From: Nomia melanderi | Taxonomy: Eukaryota > Arthropoda > Insecta > Hymenoptera > Halictidae | Direction of reading: 5' to 3' | Assembly: GCF_051020985.1 (NCBI RefSeq) | Contig: NW_027475144.1 | Location: forward strand, 1,488,001 to 1,552,000 | DNA: 64,000 nt | Shown: in pieces, positions 37,025 to 49,809 of the stretch | Position numbering within the stretch: position 1 is the first letter of the stretch | Layout of the letters: every line of letters starts with the position of its first letter | Notes under the pieces: model-generated | What the model saw: the letters and a program-made list of their open reading frames with translations, nothing else | What the model was told of the DNA's origin: nothing | The model's database searches: none | Translations under genes and position numbers: made by a program

Positions 37025-40004
37025 GATATCTCGGGTGCTATTAAAGACAGCGCAATAAGCCAAAGGGAATTATCTGCAGGAGGCCCTGGCGCATGCATCT
37101 GTGCAGCGGGAACGACCTAGGACCATCAGGGGCCGAGACATCCACCGTCTCATGGGGCCGGACACTCAGGGTCAGGGAAAAATCCAATATATATCTGGTG
37201 ATATCTCGGGTGCTATTACAGATAGCGCAATAAATCAAAGTGCATTGTCTGTAGGAGGCCCTGGCGCATGAATCTGTGCAGCGGGAACAACCTCGGACCA
37301 CCAGGGGCCGAGAAAACCACAGTCTCATGGGGCCGGACAATCAGGGTCAGGGGAAAATCCAATATATATCTGGTGATATCTCGGGTGCTATTACAGATAG
37401 AGCAATAAATCAAAGTGCATTGTCTGTAGGAGGCCCTGGCGCATGAATCTGTGCAGCGGGAACAACCTCGGACCACCAGGGGCCGAGAAAACCACAGTCT
37501 CATGGGGCCGGACACTCAGGGTCAGGGCAAAATCCAATATATATCTGGTGATATCTCGGGTGCTATTACAGATAGCGCAATAAATCAAATTGCATTGTCT
37601 GTAGGAGGCCCTGGCGCATAAATGTGGACAGCGGGAACGACCTCGGACCACCAGGGGCCGAGAAAACCACAGTCTCATGGGGCCGGACACTCAGGGTCAG
37701 GGAAAAATTCAATATATATCTGGTGATATCTTGGGTGCTATTAGAGATAGCGCAATAATCCAAAGTGAGTTATCTGCAGGAGGCCCTGGCGCATGAATCT
37801 GTGCAACGGGAACGACCTCGGACCACCAGGGGCCGAAAAAACCACAGTCTCATGGGGCCGGACACTCAGGGTCAGGGAAAAATCCAATATATATCTGGTG
37901 ATATCTCGGGCGCTATTAGAGATAGCGCAATAAGCCAAAGGGAATTATCTGCAGGAGGCCCTGGCGCATGCATCTGTGCAGCGGGAACGACCTAGGACCA
38001 CCAGGGACCGAGAAAACCACCGTCTCATGGGGCCGGACACTCAGGGTAAGGGAAAAATCCAATATATATCTGGTGATATCTCGGGTGCTATTAGAGATAG
38101 CGCAATAAACGAAAGTGAATTATCTGCAGGAGGCCCTGGCGCATGAATCTGTGCAGCGGGATCGACCGCGGACCACCAGGGGCCGAGAAAACCACCGTCT
38201 CATGGGGCCGGACACTCAGGGTCAGGGAAAAATCCAATATATATCTGGTGATATCTCGGGTGCTATTAGAGAGAGCGCAATAAACGAAAGTGAATTATCT
38301 GCAGGAGGCCCTGGCGCATGAATCTGTGCAGCGGGAACGACCGCGGACCACCAGGGGCCGAGAAAACCACCGTCTCATGGGGCCGGACGCTCTGGGTCAG
38401 CGAAAAATCCAATATATATCTGGTGATATCTTCGGTCCTATTACAGATAGCGAAATAAATCAAAGTGCATTGTCTGTAGGAGGCCCTGGCGCATGAATCT
38501 GTGCAGCGGGAACGACCTCAGACCACCAGGGGCCGAGGAAACCACAGTCTCATGGGGCAGGACACTCAGGGTCAGCGAAAAATCCAATATATATCTGGTG
38601 ATATCTTGGGTGCTATTAGATATAGCGCAATAAACCAAAGGGAATTATCTGCAGGAGGCCCTGGCGCATGAATCTGTGCAACGGGAACGACCTCGGACCA
38701 CCAGGGGCCGAAAAATCCACAGTCTCATGGGGCCGGACACTCAGGGTCAGGGAAAAATCCAATATATATCTGGTGATATCTCGGGTGCTATTAGAGATAG
38801 CGCAATAAACCATAGTGAATTATCTGCAGGAGGCCCTGGCGCATGAATGTGTGCAGCGGGAACGACCTCGGACCACCAGGAGCCGAGAAAACCGCAGTCT
38901 CATGGGGCCGGACACTCAGGGTCAGGGAAAAATCCAATATATATCTGTTGATATCCCGGGCGCTATTAGAGATAGCGCAATAAACCAAAGTGCATTGTCT
39001 GTAGGAGGCCCTGGCGCATGAATCTGTGAAGCGGCAACGACCTCGGACCACCAGGGGCCGAGAAAACCACAGTCTCATGGGGCCGGACACTCAGGGTCAG
39101 GGGAAAATCCAGTTTATATCTGGTGATATCTCGGGTGCTATTAGAGATAGCGCAATAAACCAAAGTGAATTCTCTGCAGGAGGCCCTGGCGCATGAATCT
39201 GTGCAGCGGGAACGACCTCGGACCACCAGGGGTCGAAAAAACAACAGTCTCATGGGGCCGGACACTCAGGGTCAGTGAAAAATCCAATATATATCTGGTG
39301 ATATCTCGGGTGCTATTACAGATAGCGCAATAAATCAAAGTGCATTGTCTGTAGGAGGCCCTGGCGCATGAATCTGTGCAGCGGGAACGACCTCGGACCA
39401 CCAGGGGCCGAGAAAACCACAGTCTCATGGGGCCGGACACTCAGGGTCAGGGAAAAATTCAATATATATCTGGTGATATCTTGGGTGCTATTAGAGATAG
39501 CGCAATAAACCAAAGTGAATTATCTGCAGGAGGCCCTGGCGCATGAATGTGTGCAGCGGGAACGACCTCGGACCACCAGGAGCCGAGAAAACCGCAGTCT
39601 CATGGGGCCGGACACTCAGGGTCGGGGAAAAATCCAATATATATCTGGTGATATCTCGGGTGCTATTAGAGATAGCGCAATAAACCAAAGTGAATTGTCT
39701 GCAGGAGGCCCTGGCGCATGAATCTGTGCAGCGGGAACGACCTCGGACCACCAGGGGCCGAGAAAACCACAGTCTCATGGGGCCGGACACTCAGGGTCAG
39801 GGAAAAATTCAATATATATCTGGTGATATCTTGGGTGCTATTAGAGATAGCGCAATAAACCAAAGTGAATTATCTGCAGGAGGCCCTGGCGCATGAATGT
39901 GTGCAGCGGGAACGACCTCGGACCACCAGGGGCCGAGAAAACCGCAGTCTCATGTTGCCGGACACTCAGGGTCAGGGAAAAATCCAATATATATCTGGTG
40001 ATAT

Positions 40005-41124
40005 CTCGGGCGCTATTAGAGATAGCGCAATAAGCCAAAGGGAATTATCTGCAGGAGGCCCTGGCGCATGCATCAGTGCAGCGGGAACGACCTAGGACCA
40101 CCAGGGGCCGAGAAAACCACAGTCTCATGGGGCCGGACACTCAGGGTCAGGGGAAAATCCAATATATATCTGGTGATATCTCGGGTGCTATTAGAGATAG
40201 CGCAATAAATCAAAGTGCATTGTCTGTAGGAGGCCCTGGCGCATGAATCTGTGCAGCGGGAACGACCTCGGAACACCAGGGGCCGAGAAAACCACCGTCT
40301 CATGGGGCAGGACACTCAGGGTCAGTGAAAAATCCAATATATATCTGGTGATATCTCGGGTGCTATTAGATACAGCGCAATAAACCAAAGTGTATTATCT
40401 GCAAGAGGCCCTGGCGCATGCATCTGTGCAGCGGGAACGACCTCGGACCACCAGGGGCCGAGAAAACTAAAGTCTCATGGGGCCGGGCACTCAGGGTCTG
40501 GGGAAAATCCATTATATATCTGGTGATATGTCGGGAGCTATTACAGATAGCGCAATAAATCAAAGTTCATTGTCTGTAGGAGACGCTGGCGCATGAACCT
40601 GTTCAGCGGGAACGTTCTCGGACCACCAGGGGCCGAGAAAACGACCGTCTCATGGGGCCGGACGCTCAGGGTCAGTGAAAAATCCAATATATATCTGGTG
40701 ATATCTCGGGTGCTATTAGAGATAGCGCAATAAACCAATGTGAGTCATCTGCAGGAGGCCCTGGCGCATGAATCTGGTCAGCGGGAACGACCTCGGACCA
40801 CCAGCGGCCGAGAAAACCCCCGTCTCATGGGGCCGGACACTCAGGGTCAGGGAAAAATCCAATATATATCTGGTGATATCTCGGATGCTATTAGAGATAG
40901 CGCAATAAACCAATGTGAGTCATCTGCAGGAGGCCCTGGCGGCTGAAGCTGTGCAGCGCGAACGACCTCGGACCACCAGGGGCCGAGAAAACCACCGTCT
41001 CATGGGGCCGGACACTATGGGTCAGCGAAAAATCCAATATATATGTGGTGATATCTCGGGAGCTATTACAGATAGCGCAATAAATCAAAGTGCATTGTCT
41101 GTAGGAGGCCCTGGCGCATGAATC
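40005..41124 (+). repeat. Domain III block, partner of 35281-36575
   Basis: This is the downstream copy, one monomer shorter. The GAAAACTAAAGTCTC marker links it with further copies near 43.6, 45.2 and 49.4 kb. Confidence 0.82.
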
Positions 41125-42899
41125 TGTGCAGTGGGAACGACCTCGGACCACCAGGGGCCGATAAAACTACAGTCCCATGCGGCCGGACACTCAGGGTCTG
41201 GGGAAAATCCAATATATATCTGGTGATATCTCCGGTCCTATTACAGATTGCGAAATAAATCAAAGTGCATTGCCTGTAGGAGGCCCTGGCGCATGAATCT
41301 GTGCAGCGGGAGCGACCTCGGACCACCAGAGGCCGAGGAAACCACAGTCTCATTGGGCCGGACACTCAGGGTCAGGGATAAATCCAATATATATCTGGTG
41401 ATATCTTGGGTGCTATTAGATATGGCGCAATAAACCAAAGTGAATTATCTGCAGGAGGCCCTGGCGCATGAATCTGTGCAACGGGAACGACCTCGGACCA
41501 CCAGGGGCCGAAAAATCCACAGTCTCATGGGGCCGGACACTCAGGGTCAGGGAAAAATTCAATATATATCTGGTGATATCTTGGGTGCTATTAGAGATAG
41601 CGCAATAAACCAAAGTGAGTTATCTGCAGGAGGCCCTGGCGCATGAATCTGTGCAACGGGAACGACCTCGGACCACCAGGGGCCGAAAAAACCACAGTCT
41701 CATGGGGCCGGACACTCAGGGTCAGGGAAAAATCCAATATATATCTGGTGATATCTCGGGTTATATTACAGATAGCACAATAAATCAAAGTGCATTGTCT
41801 GTAGGAGGCCCTGGCGCATGAATCTGTGCAGAGGGAACGACCTCGGACCACCAGGGGCCGAGAAAACCACCGTCTCATGGCGCCGGACACTCAGGGTCAG
41901 GGGAAAATCCAATATATATCTGGTGATATATCGGGTGCCATTAGAGATAGCTCGATAAATCAAAGTGCATTGTCTGCAGGAGGCCCTGACGCATGAACCT
42001 GTGCAGCGGGAACGACCTCGGACCACCAGGGGCCGATAAAACCACCGTCTCATGGGGCCGGACACTCAGGGTCAGGGGAAAATCCAATATATATCTGGTG
42101 ATATCTCGGGTGCTATTACAGATAGCGCAATAAACCAAAGTGAATTATCTGCAGGAGGCCCTGGCGCATGAATCTGTGCAGCGGGAACGACCTCGGGCCA
42201 CCAGGGGCTGAGAAAACGACCGTCTCATGGGGCCGGACACTCAGGGTCAGTGAAAAATCCAGTATATATCTGGTGATATCTCGGGTGCTATTAGAGATAG
42301 CGCAATAAACCAAAGTGAATTATCTGCAGGAGGCCCTGGCGCATGAATCTGTGCAGCGGGAACGACCTCGGACCACCAGGGGCCGAGAAAACCACAGTCT
42401 CATGGAGCCGGACACTCAGGGTCAGGGGAAAATCCAATATATATCTGGTGATATCTCGGGTGCTATTACAGATAGCGCAATAAATCAAAGTGAATTATCT
42501 GCAGGAGGCCCTGGCGCATGAATCTGTGCAGCGGGAACGACCTCGGACCACCAGGGGCCGAGACAACCACAGTCTCATGGAGCCCGACACTCAGGGTCAG
42601 GGGAAAATCCAATATATATCTGGTGATATCTCGGGTGCTATTACAGATAGCGCAATAAATCAAAGTGAATTATCTGCAGGAGGCCCTGGCGCATGAATCT
42701 GTGCAGCGGGAACGACCTCGGACCACCAGGGTCCGAGAAAAACACCGTCTCATGGGGCCGCACACTCAGGGTCAGTGAAAAATCCAATATATATCTGGTG
42801 ATATCTCGGGTGCTATTACAGATAGCGCAATAAATCAAAGTGCATTATCTGCAGGAGGCCCTGGCGCATGAATCTGTGCAGCGGGAACGACCTCGGACC

Positions 42900-43700
42900 A
42901 CCAGGGGCCGAGAAAACCACAGTCTCATGGAGCCGGACACTCAGGGTCAGGGGAAAATCCAATATATATCTGGTGATATCTCGGGTGCTATTACAGATAG
43001 GGCAATAAATCAAAGTGAATTATCTGCAGGAGGCCCTGGCGCATGAATCTGTGCAGCGGGAACGACCTCGGACCACCAGGGGCCGAGAAAACCACAGTCT
43101 CATGGAGCCGGACACTCAGGGTCAGGGGAAAATCCAATATATATCTGGTGATATCTCGGGTGCTATTACAGATAGCGCAATAAATCAAAGTGAATTATCT
43201 GCAGGAGGCCCTGGCGCATGAATCTGTGCAGCGGGAACGACCTCGGACCACCAGGGGCCGAGAAAACCACAGTCAGATGGGGCCGGTCACTCAGGGTCAG
43301 GCGAAAATCCAATATATATCTGGTGATATCTCGGGTGCTATTAGATACAGCGCAATAAACCAAATTGAATTATCTGCAGGAGGCCCTGGCGCAAGAATCT
43401 GGGCAGCGGGAACGACCTCGGACCACCAGGGGCCGAGAAAACCACAGTCTAGTGGGGCCGGACACTCAGGGTCAGGGGAAAATCCAATATATATATCAGG
43501 TGATATCTCGGGTGCTATTAGATACAGCGCAATAAACCAAAGTGTATTATCTGCAAGAGGCCCTGGCGCATGCATCTGTGCAGCGGGAACGACCTCGGAC
43601 CACCAGGGGCCGAGAAAACTAAAGTCTCATGGGGCCGGACACTCAGGGTCTGGGGAAAATCCATTATATATCTGGTGATATGTCGGGAGCTATTACAGAT
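42900..43700 (+). repeat. Domain IV block with 177-bp monomer, copy 1
   Basis: It recurs at 48677-49477 (5,777 bp, 33 monomers plus the 2 extra bases). Shared forms are CTCATGGAGCCGG, GGGGCCGGTCACTC, CAGTCTAGTGGGG and the CCAATATATATATCAGG insertion. Confidence 0.82.
43325..43501 (+). repeat. 177-bp monomer (2-bp insertion)
   Basis: An extra TA in the AT run and a T-to-A change give CCAATATATATATCAGG. The 177-bp length keeps a plus-strand frame open (43,190-43,678, 162 codons), the longest in the window and an artefact of period. Confidence 0.95.
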
Positions 43701-44039
43701 AGCGCAATAAATCAAAGTTCATTGTCTGGAGGCGGCCCTGGCGCATGAATCTGTGCAGCGGGAACGACCTCGGTCCACCAGGGGCCGAGAAAACCACCGT
43801 CTCATGGGGCTGGACACTCAGGGTGAGGGTAATATCCAATATATATCTGGTGATATCTCGGGTGCTATTACAGATAGCGCAATAAATCAAGGTGCATTGT
43901 CTGTAGGAGGCCCTGGCGCATGAACCTGTGCAGCGGCAACGACCTCGGGCCACCAGGGGCCGAGAAAACCACAGTCTCATGGGGCCGGACACTCTGGGTC
44001 AGGGGAAAATCCAATATATATCTGGTGATATCTCGGGTG

Positions 44040-44590
44040 CTATTACAGATAGCGCAATAAATCAAAGTGCAATGTCTGTAGGAGGCCCTGGCGCATGAAT
44101 CTGTGCAGCAGGAACGACCTCGGGCCACCAGGGGCCCAGAAAACCACAGTCTCATGTGGCCGGACACTCAGGGTCAGGGAAAAATCCATTATATATCTGG
44201 TGATATATCGGGTGCCATTAGAGATAGCTCGATAAATCAAAGTGCATTGTCTGCAGGAGGCCCTGACGCATGAATCTGTGCAGCGGGAACGACCTCGGAC
44301 CACCAGGGGCCGATAAAACCACCGTCTCATGGGGCCGGACACTCAGGGTCAGGGGAAAATCCAATATATATCTGGTGATATCTCGGGTGCTATTACAGAT
44401 AGCGCAATAAACCAAAGTGAATTATCTGCAGGAGGCCCTGGCGCATGAATCTGTGCAGCGGGAACGACCTCGGGCCACCAGGGGCTGAGAAAACGACCGT
44501 CTCATGGGGCCGGACACTCAGGGTCAGTGAAAAATCCAGTATATATCTGGTGATATCTCGGGTGCTATTAGAGATAGCGCAATAAACCAA
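44040..44590 (+). repeat. 2,100-bp-spaced block, copy 1
   Basis: Most of this block recurs at 46140-46580 (12 monomers). Shared forms are GGGGCCCAGAAAACC, CTCATGTGGCCGG and GATATATCGGGTGCCATTAG. Confidence 0.78.
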
Positions 44591-46139
44591 AGTGAATTAT
44601 CTGCAGGAGGCGCCGGCGCATGAATCTGTGCAACGGGAACGACCTCGGACCACCAGGGGCCGAAAAATCCACAGTCTCATGGGGCCGGACACTCAGGATC
44701 AGGGAAAAATCCAATATATATCTGGTGATATCTTGGGTGCTATTAGAGATAGCGTAATAAACCAAAGTGAATTATCAGCAGGAGGCCCTGGCGCAAGAAT
44801 CTGTGCAGCGGGAACGACCTCGGACCACCAGGGGCCGAGACAACAACCGTCTCATGGGGCCGGACACTCAGGGTCAGGGAAAAATCCAATATATATCTGG
44901 TGATATCTCGGGTTATATTACAGATAGCACAATAAATCAAAGTGCATTGTCTGTAGGAGGCCCTGGCGCATGAATCTGTGCAGAGGGAACGACCTCGGAC
45001 CACCAGGGGCCGAGAAAACCACCGTCTCATGGCGCCGGTCACTCAGGGTCAGGGGAAAATCCAATATATATCTGGTGATATCTCGGGTGCTATTAGATAC
45101 AGCGCAATAAACCAAATTGAATTATCTGCAGGAGGCCCTGGCGCATGAATCTGTGCAGCGGGAACGACCTCGGACCACCAGGGGCCGAGAAAACTAAAGT
45201 CTCATGGGGCCGGACACTCAGGGTCTGGGGAAAATCCATTATATATCTGGTGATATGTCGGGAGCTATTACAGATAGCGCAATAAATCAAAGTTCATTGT
45301 CTGGAGGAGGCCCTGGCGCATGAATCTGTGCAGCGGGAACGACCTCGGTCCACCAGGGGCCGAGAAAACCACCGTCTCATGGGGCTGGACACTCAGGGTG
45401 AGGGTAATATCCAATATATATCTGGTGGTATCTCGGGTGCTATTACAGATAGCGCAATAAATCAAGGTGCATTGTCTGTAGGAGGCCCTGGCGCATGAAC
45501 CTGTGCAGCGGCAACGACCTTGGACCACCAGGGGCCGAGAAAACCACAGTCTCATGGGGCCGGACACTCTGGGTCAGGGGAAAATCCAATATATATCTGG
45601 TGATATCTCGGGTGCTATTACAGATAGCGCAATAAATCAAAGTGCATTGTCTGCAGGAGGCCCTTGCGAATGAATCTGTTCAGCGGGAACGACCTTGGAC
45701 CACCAGCGGCCGAGAAAACCACAGTCTCATGGGGCCGGACACTCAGGGTCAGGGGAAAATCCAGTATATATCTGGTGATATCTCGGGTGCTATTAGAGAT
45801 AGCGCAATAAACCAAAGTGAATTATCTGCAGGAGGCCCTGGCGCATGAATCTGTGCAGCGGGAACGACCTCGGACCACCAGGGGCCGAAAAAACCACAGT
45901 CTCATGGGGCCGGACACTCATGGTCAGGGTAAAATCCAATATATATCTGGTGATATCTCGGGTGCTATTACAGATAGCGCAATAAATCAAAGTGCATAGT
46001 CTGTAGGAGGCCCCGGCGCATGAATCTGTGCAGCGGGAACGACCTCGGACGACCAGGGGCCTTGAAAACCACAGTCTCATGGGGCCGGACGCTCAGGGTC
46101 AGTGAAAAATCCAATATATATCTGGTGATATCTCGGGTG

Positions 46140-46580
46140 CTATTACAGATAGCGCAATAAATCAAAGTGCAATGTCTGTAGGAGGCCCTGGCGCATGAAT
46201 CTGTGCAGCGGGAACGACCTCGGGCCACCCGGGGCCCAGAAAACCACAGTCTCATGTGGCCGGACACTCAGGGTCAGGGAAAAATCCATTATATATCTGG
46301 TGATATATCGGGTGCCATTAGAGATAGCTCGATAAATCAAAGTGCATTGTCTGCAGGAGGCCCTGACGCATGAATCTGTGCAGCGGGAACGACCTCGGAC
46401 CACCAGGGGCCGATAAAACCACCGTCTCATGGGGCCGGACACTCAGGGTCAGGGGAAAATCCAATATATATCTGGTGATATCTCGGGTGCTATTACAGAT
46501 AGCGCAATAAACCAAAGTGAATTATCTGCAGGAGGCCCTGGCGCATGAATCTGTGCAGCGGGAACGACCTCGGGCCACCA
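46140..46580 (+). repeat. 2,100-bp-spaced block, copy 2
   Basis: Second copy; it diverges after about 46,580, where this copy has GGGGCCGAGAAAACC and the other GGGGCTGAGAAAACG. Confidence 0.78.
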
Positions 46581-46969
46581 GGGGCCGAGAAAACCACAGT
46601 CTCATGGGGCCGGACACTCAGGGACAGGGAAAAATCAAAAATATATCTGCTGATATCTCGGGTGCTGTTGCAGATAGCGCAATAAATCAAAGAGCATTGT
46701 CTGCAGGAGGCCCTTGCGAATGAATCTGTTCAGCGGGAACGACCTCGGATCACCAGGGGCCGAGAAAACTACCGATACATGGGGCCGGACACTCAGGGTC
46801 GAGGAAAAATCCAATATATATCTGGTGATATCTCGGGTGCTATTAGAGATAGCGGAATAAACCAAAGTGCATTGTCTGTAGGAGGCCCTGGCGCATGAGC
46901 CTGTGCAGCGGGAACGACCTCTGACCACAAGAGGCCGAGAAAACCACCGTCTCATGGGGCCGGACACTC

Positions 46970-47480
46970 AGGGTCGAGGAAAAATCCAATATATATCTGG
47001 TGATATCTCGGGTGCTATTACAGATAGCGCGATAAATCAAAGTGCATTGTCTGTAGGAGGCACAGGCGAATGAGTCTGTGCAGCAGGAACGACCTCGAAC
47101 CACCAGGGGCCGAGAAAATTACAGATATTCGGAATCCGTCACCCAAGGTCATGTGAAAATCCAGCATATATCTGGTGATATTTCGGGTGCTATTATAGAT
47201 AGCGCAATAAACCAAAGTGAATTATCTGCAGGAGGCCCTGGCGCATGAATCTGTGCAGCGGGAACGTCCTCGGACCTCCAGGGGCCGAGACAACCACCGT
47301 CTCATGGGGCCGGACACTCAGGGTCAGGGTAAAATCCAATATATATCTGGTGATATCTCGGGTGCTATTACAGATAGCGCAATAAATCAATGTGCATTGT
47401 CTGTAGGAGGCCCTGGCGCATGAATCTGTGCAGCGGGAACGACCTCGGACCACCAGGGGCCGAAAAAACCACAGTCTCAT
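46970..47480 (+). repeat. 4,726-bp-spaced block with right-type patch
   Basis: It recurs at 51696-52206 and includes the right-type divergent patch followed by a GTCC/CTCC/GAGACAA monomer. AGATAGCGCGATAAATC and GGCACAGGCGAATGAG are shared. Confidence 0.8.
47119..47182 (+). repeat. Divergent patch, right type, copy 1
   Basis: Related to the left-type patch (shared CCGTCACCCAA, GTCATGT and ATCCAGCATATAT) but with ATATTCGGAATCCG and with a more consensus-like end (TCTGGTGATATTTC). EcoRV is lost through GATATT. The left and right types are two lineages of one older variant. Confidence 0.9.
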
Positions 47481-48676
47481 TGGGCCGGACACTCAGGGTC
47501 AGGGGAAAATCCAATATATATCTGGTTATACCTCGGGTGCTATTAGAGATAGCGCAATAAACCAAAGTGAATTATCTGCAGTGGGCCATGGCGCATGCAT
47601 CTGTGCAGCGGGATCGACCTCGGACAACCAGGGGCCGAGAAATCCACAGTCTCATGGGGCTGGACACTCAGGGTTAGGGAAAAATCCAATATATATCTGG
47701 TGATATCTCGGGTGCTATTACAGATAGTACAATAAATCAAAGTGCACTGTCTGTAGGAGGCCCTGGCGCATGAATCTGTGCAGCGGGAACGACCTCAGAC
47801 CACCAGGGGCCGAGAAAACCACCGCCTCATGGGGACGGACACTCAGGGTCTGGCGAAAATCCACTATATATCTGGTGATATCTCGGGTGCTATTAGAGAT
47901 AGCGCAATAAACCAAACTGCATTGTCTGTAGGAGGCCCTGGCGCATGAATCTGTGCAGCGGGAGCGACCTCTGACCACAAGGGGCCGAGAAAACCACCGT
48001 CTCATGGGGCCGGACACTCAGGGTCGAGTAAAAATCCAATATATATCTGGTGATATCTCGGGTGCTAATAGAGATAGCGCGATAAACCAAAGTGAATTAT
48101 CTGCAGGAGGCCCTGGCGCATGCATCTGTGCAGCGGGAACGACCTCGGACCACCAGGGGCCGAGAAAATCACCGTCTCATGGGGACGGGCACTCAGGATC
48201 AGTGAAAAATCCAATATATATCTGGTGATATCTCGGGTGCTATTACAGATAGCGCAATAAATCAAAGTGCATTGTCTGTAGGAGGCCCTGGCGCATCAAT
48301 CTGTGCAGCGGGAACGACCTCGGACCACCAGCGGCCGAGAAAACCACAGTCTCATGGGGCCGGACACTCAGGGTCAGGGGAAAATCCAATATATATTTGG
48401 TGATATCTCGGGTGCTATTACAGATAGCGCAATAAATCAATGTGCATTGTGTGTAGGAGACCCTGGCGCATGAATCTGTGCAGCGGGAACGACCTCGGAC
48501 CACCACGGGCCGAGAAAACGACCGTCTCATGGGGCCGGACGCTCAGGGTCAGTGAAAAATCCAATATATATCTGGTGATATCTCGGGTGCTATTACAGAT
48601 AGCGCAATAAATCAAAGTGCAATGTCTGTAGGAGGCCCTGGCGCATGAATCTGTGCAGCGGGAACGACCTCGGACC

Positions 48677-49477
48677 ACCAGGGGCCGATAAAACCACCGT
48701 CTCATGGGGCCGGACACTCAGGGTCAGGGGAAAATCCAATATATATCTGGTGATATCTCGGGTGCTATTACAGATAGCGCAATAAATCAAAGTGAATTAT
48801 CTGCAGGAGGCCCTGGCGCATGAATCTGTGCAGCGGGAACGACCTCGGACCACCAGGGGCCGAGAAAACCACAGTCTCATGGAGCCGGACACTCAGGGTC
48901 AGAGGAAAATCCAATATATATCTGGTGATATCTCGGGTGCTATTACAGATAGCGCAATAAATCAAAGTGAATTATCTGCAGGAGGCCCTGGCGCATGAAT
49001 CTGTGCAGCGGGAACGACCTCGGACCACCAGGGGCCGAGAAAACCACAGTCACATGGGGCCGGTCACTCAGGGTCAGGGGAAAATCCAATATATATCTGG
49101 TGATATCTCGGGTGCTATTAGATACAGCGCAATAAACCAAATTGAATTATCTGCAGGAGGCCCTGGCGCATGAATCTGGGCAGCGGGAACTACCTCGGAC
49201 CACCAGGGGCCGAGAAAACCACAGTCTAGTGGGGCCGGACACTCAGGGTCAGGGGAAAATCCAATATATATATCAGGAGATATCTCGGGTGCTATTAGAT
49301 ACAGCGCAATAAACCAAAGTGTATTATCTGCAAGAGGCCCTGGCGCATGCATCTGTGCAGCGGGAACGACCTCGGACCACCAGGGGCCGAGAAAACTAAA
49401 GTCTCATGGGGCCGGACACTCAGGGTCTGGGGAAAATCCATTATATATCTGGTGATATGTCGGGAGCTATTACAGAT
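48677..49477 (+). repeat. Domain IV block with 177-bp monomer, copy 2
   Basis: Second copy with the same 2-bp insertion. It differs at several bases, such as AGTCACATGG versus AGTCAGATGG and CAGGAGATATC versus CAGGTGATATC. Confidence 0.82.
49102..49278 (+). repeat. 177-bp monomer, same insertion
   Basis: Same TA insertion and TCAGG change as at 43,325, within the 5,777-bp-spaced duplicate block. Confidence 0.95.
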
Positions 49478-49745
49478 AGCGCAATAAATCAAAGTGCATT
49501 GTCTGTAGGAGGCCCTGGCGCATGAACCTGTGCAGCGGCAACGACCTCGGACCACCAGGGGCCGAGAAAACCACAGTCTCATGGGGCCGGACACTCTGGG
49601 TCAGGGGAAAATCCAATATATATCTGGTGATATCTCGGGTGCTATTACAGATAGCGCGATAAATCAAAGTGCATTGTCTGTAGGAGGCACTGGCGAATGA
49701 GTCTGTGCAGCAGGAACGACCTCGAACCACCAGGGGCCGAGAAAA

Positions 49746-49809
49746 TTACAGATATTCGGAATCCGTCACCCAAGGTCATGTGAAAATCCAGCATATATCT
49801 GGTGATATT
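49746..49809 (+). repeat. Divergent patch, right type, copy 2
   Basis: Matches the copy at 47,119. It lies in a monomer whose preceding block differs from that of the other two copies, so the patch has moved between backgrounds. Confidence 0.9.

Larger units (their letters stand above)
33600..41250 (+). repeat. Array domain III: 14- to 17-monomer spacing
   Basis: A marker CCAGTTTATATC occurs at 33,861, 36,660 and 39,109. The spacings are 2,799 and 2,449 bp, that is 16 and 14 monomers, each minus the single base lost in an intervening 174-bp monomer. A further duplication at 4,724 bp links 35.3 kb with 40.0 kb. No gene or unique DNA is present. Confidence 0.75.

Noticed and set aside
43190..43678. 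162-codon plus-strand open frame as a real gene
   Set aside because: It is three satellite monomers read through because one unit is 177 bp long. It contains no feature beyond the translated repeat.
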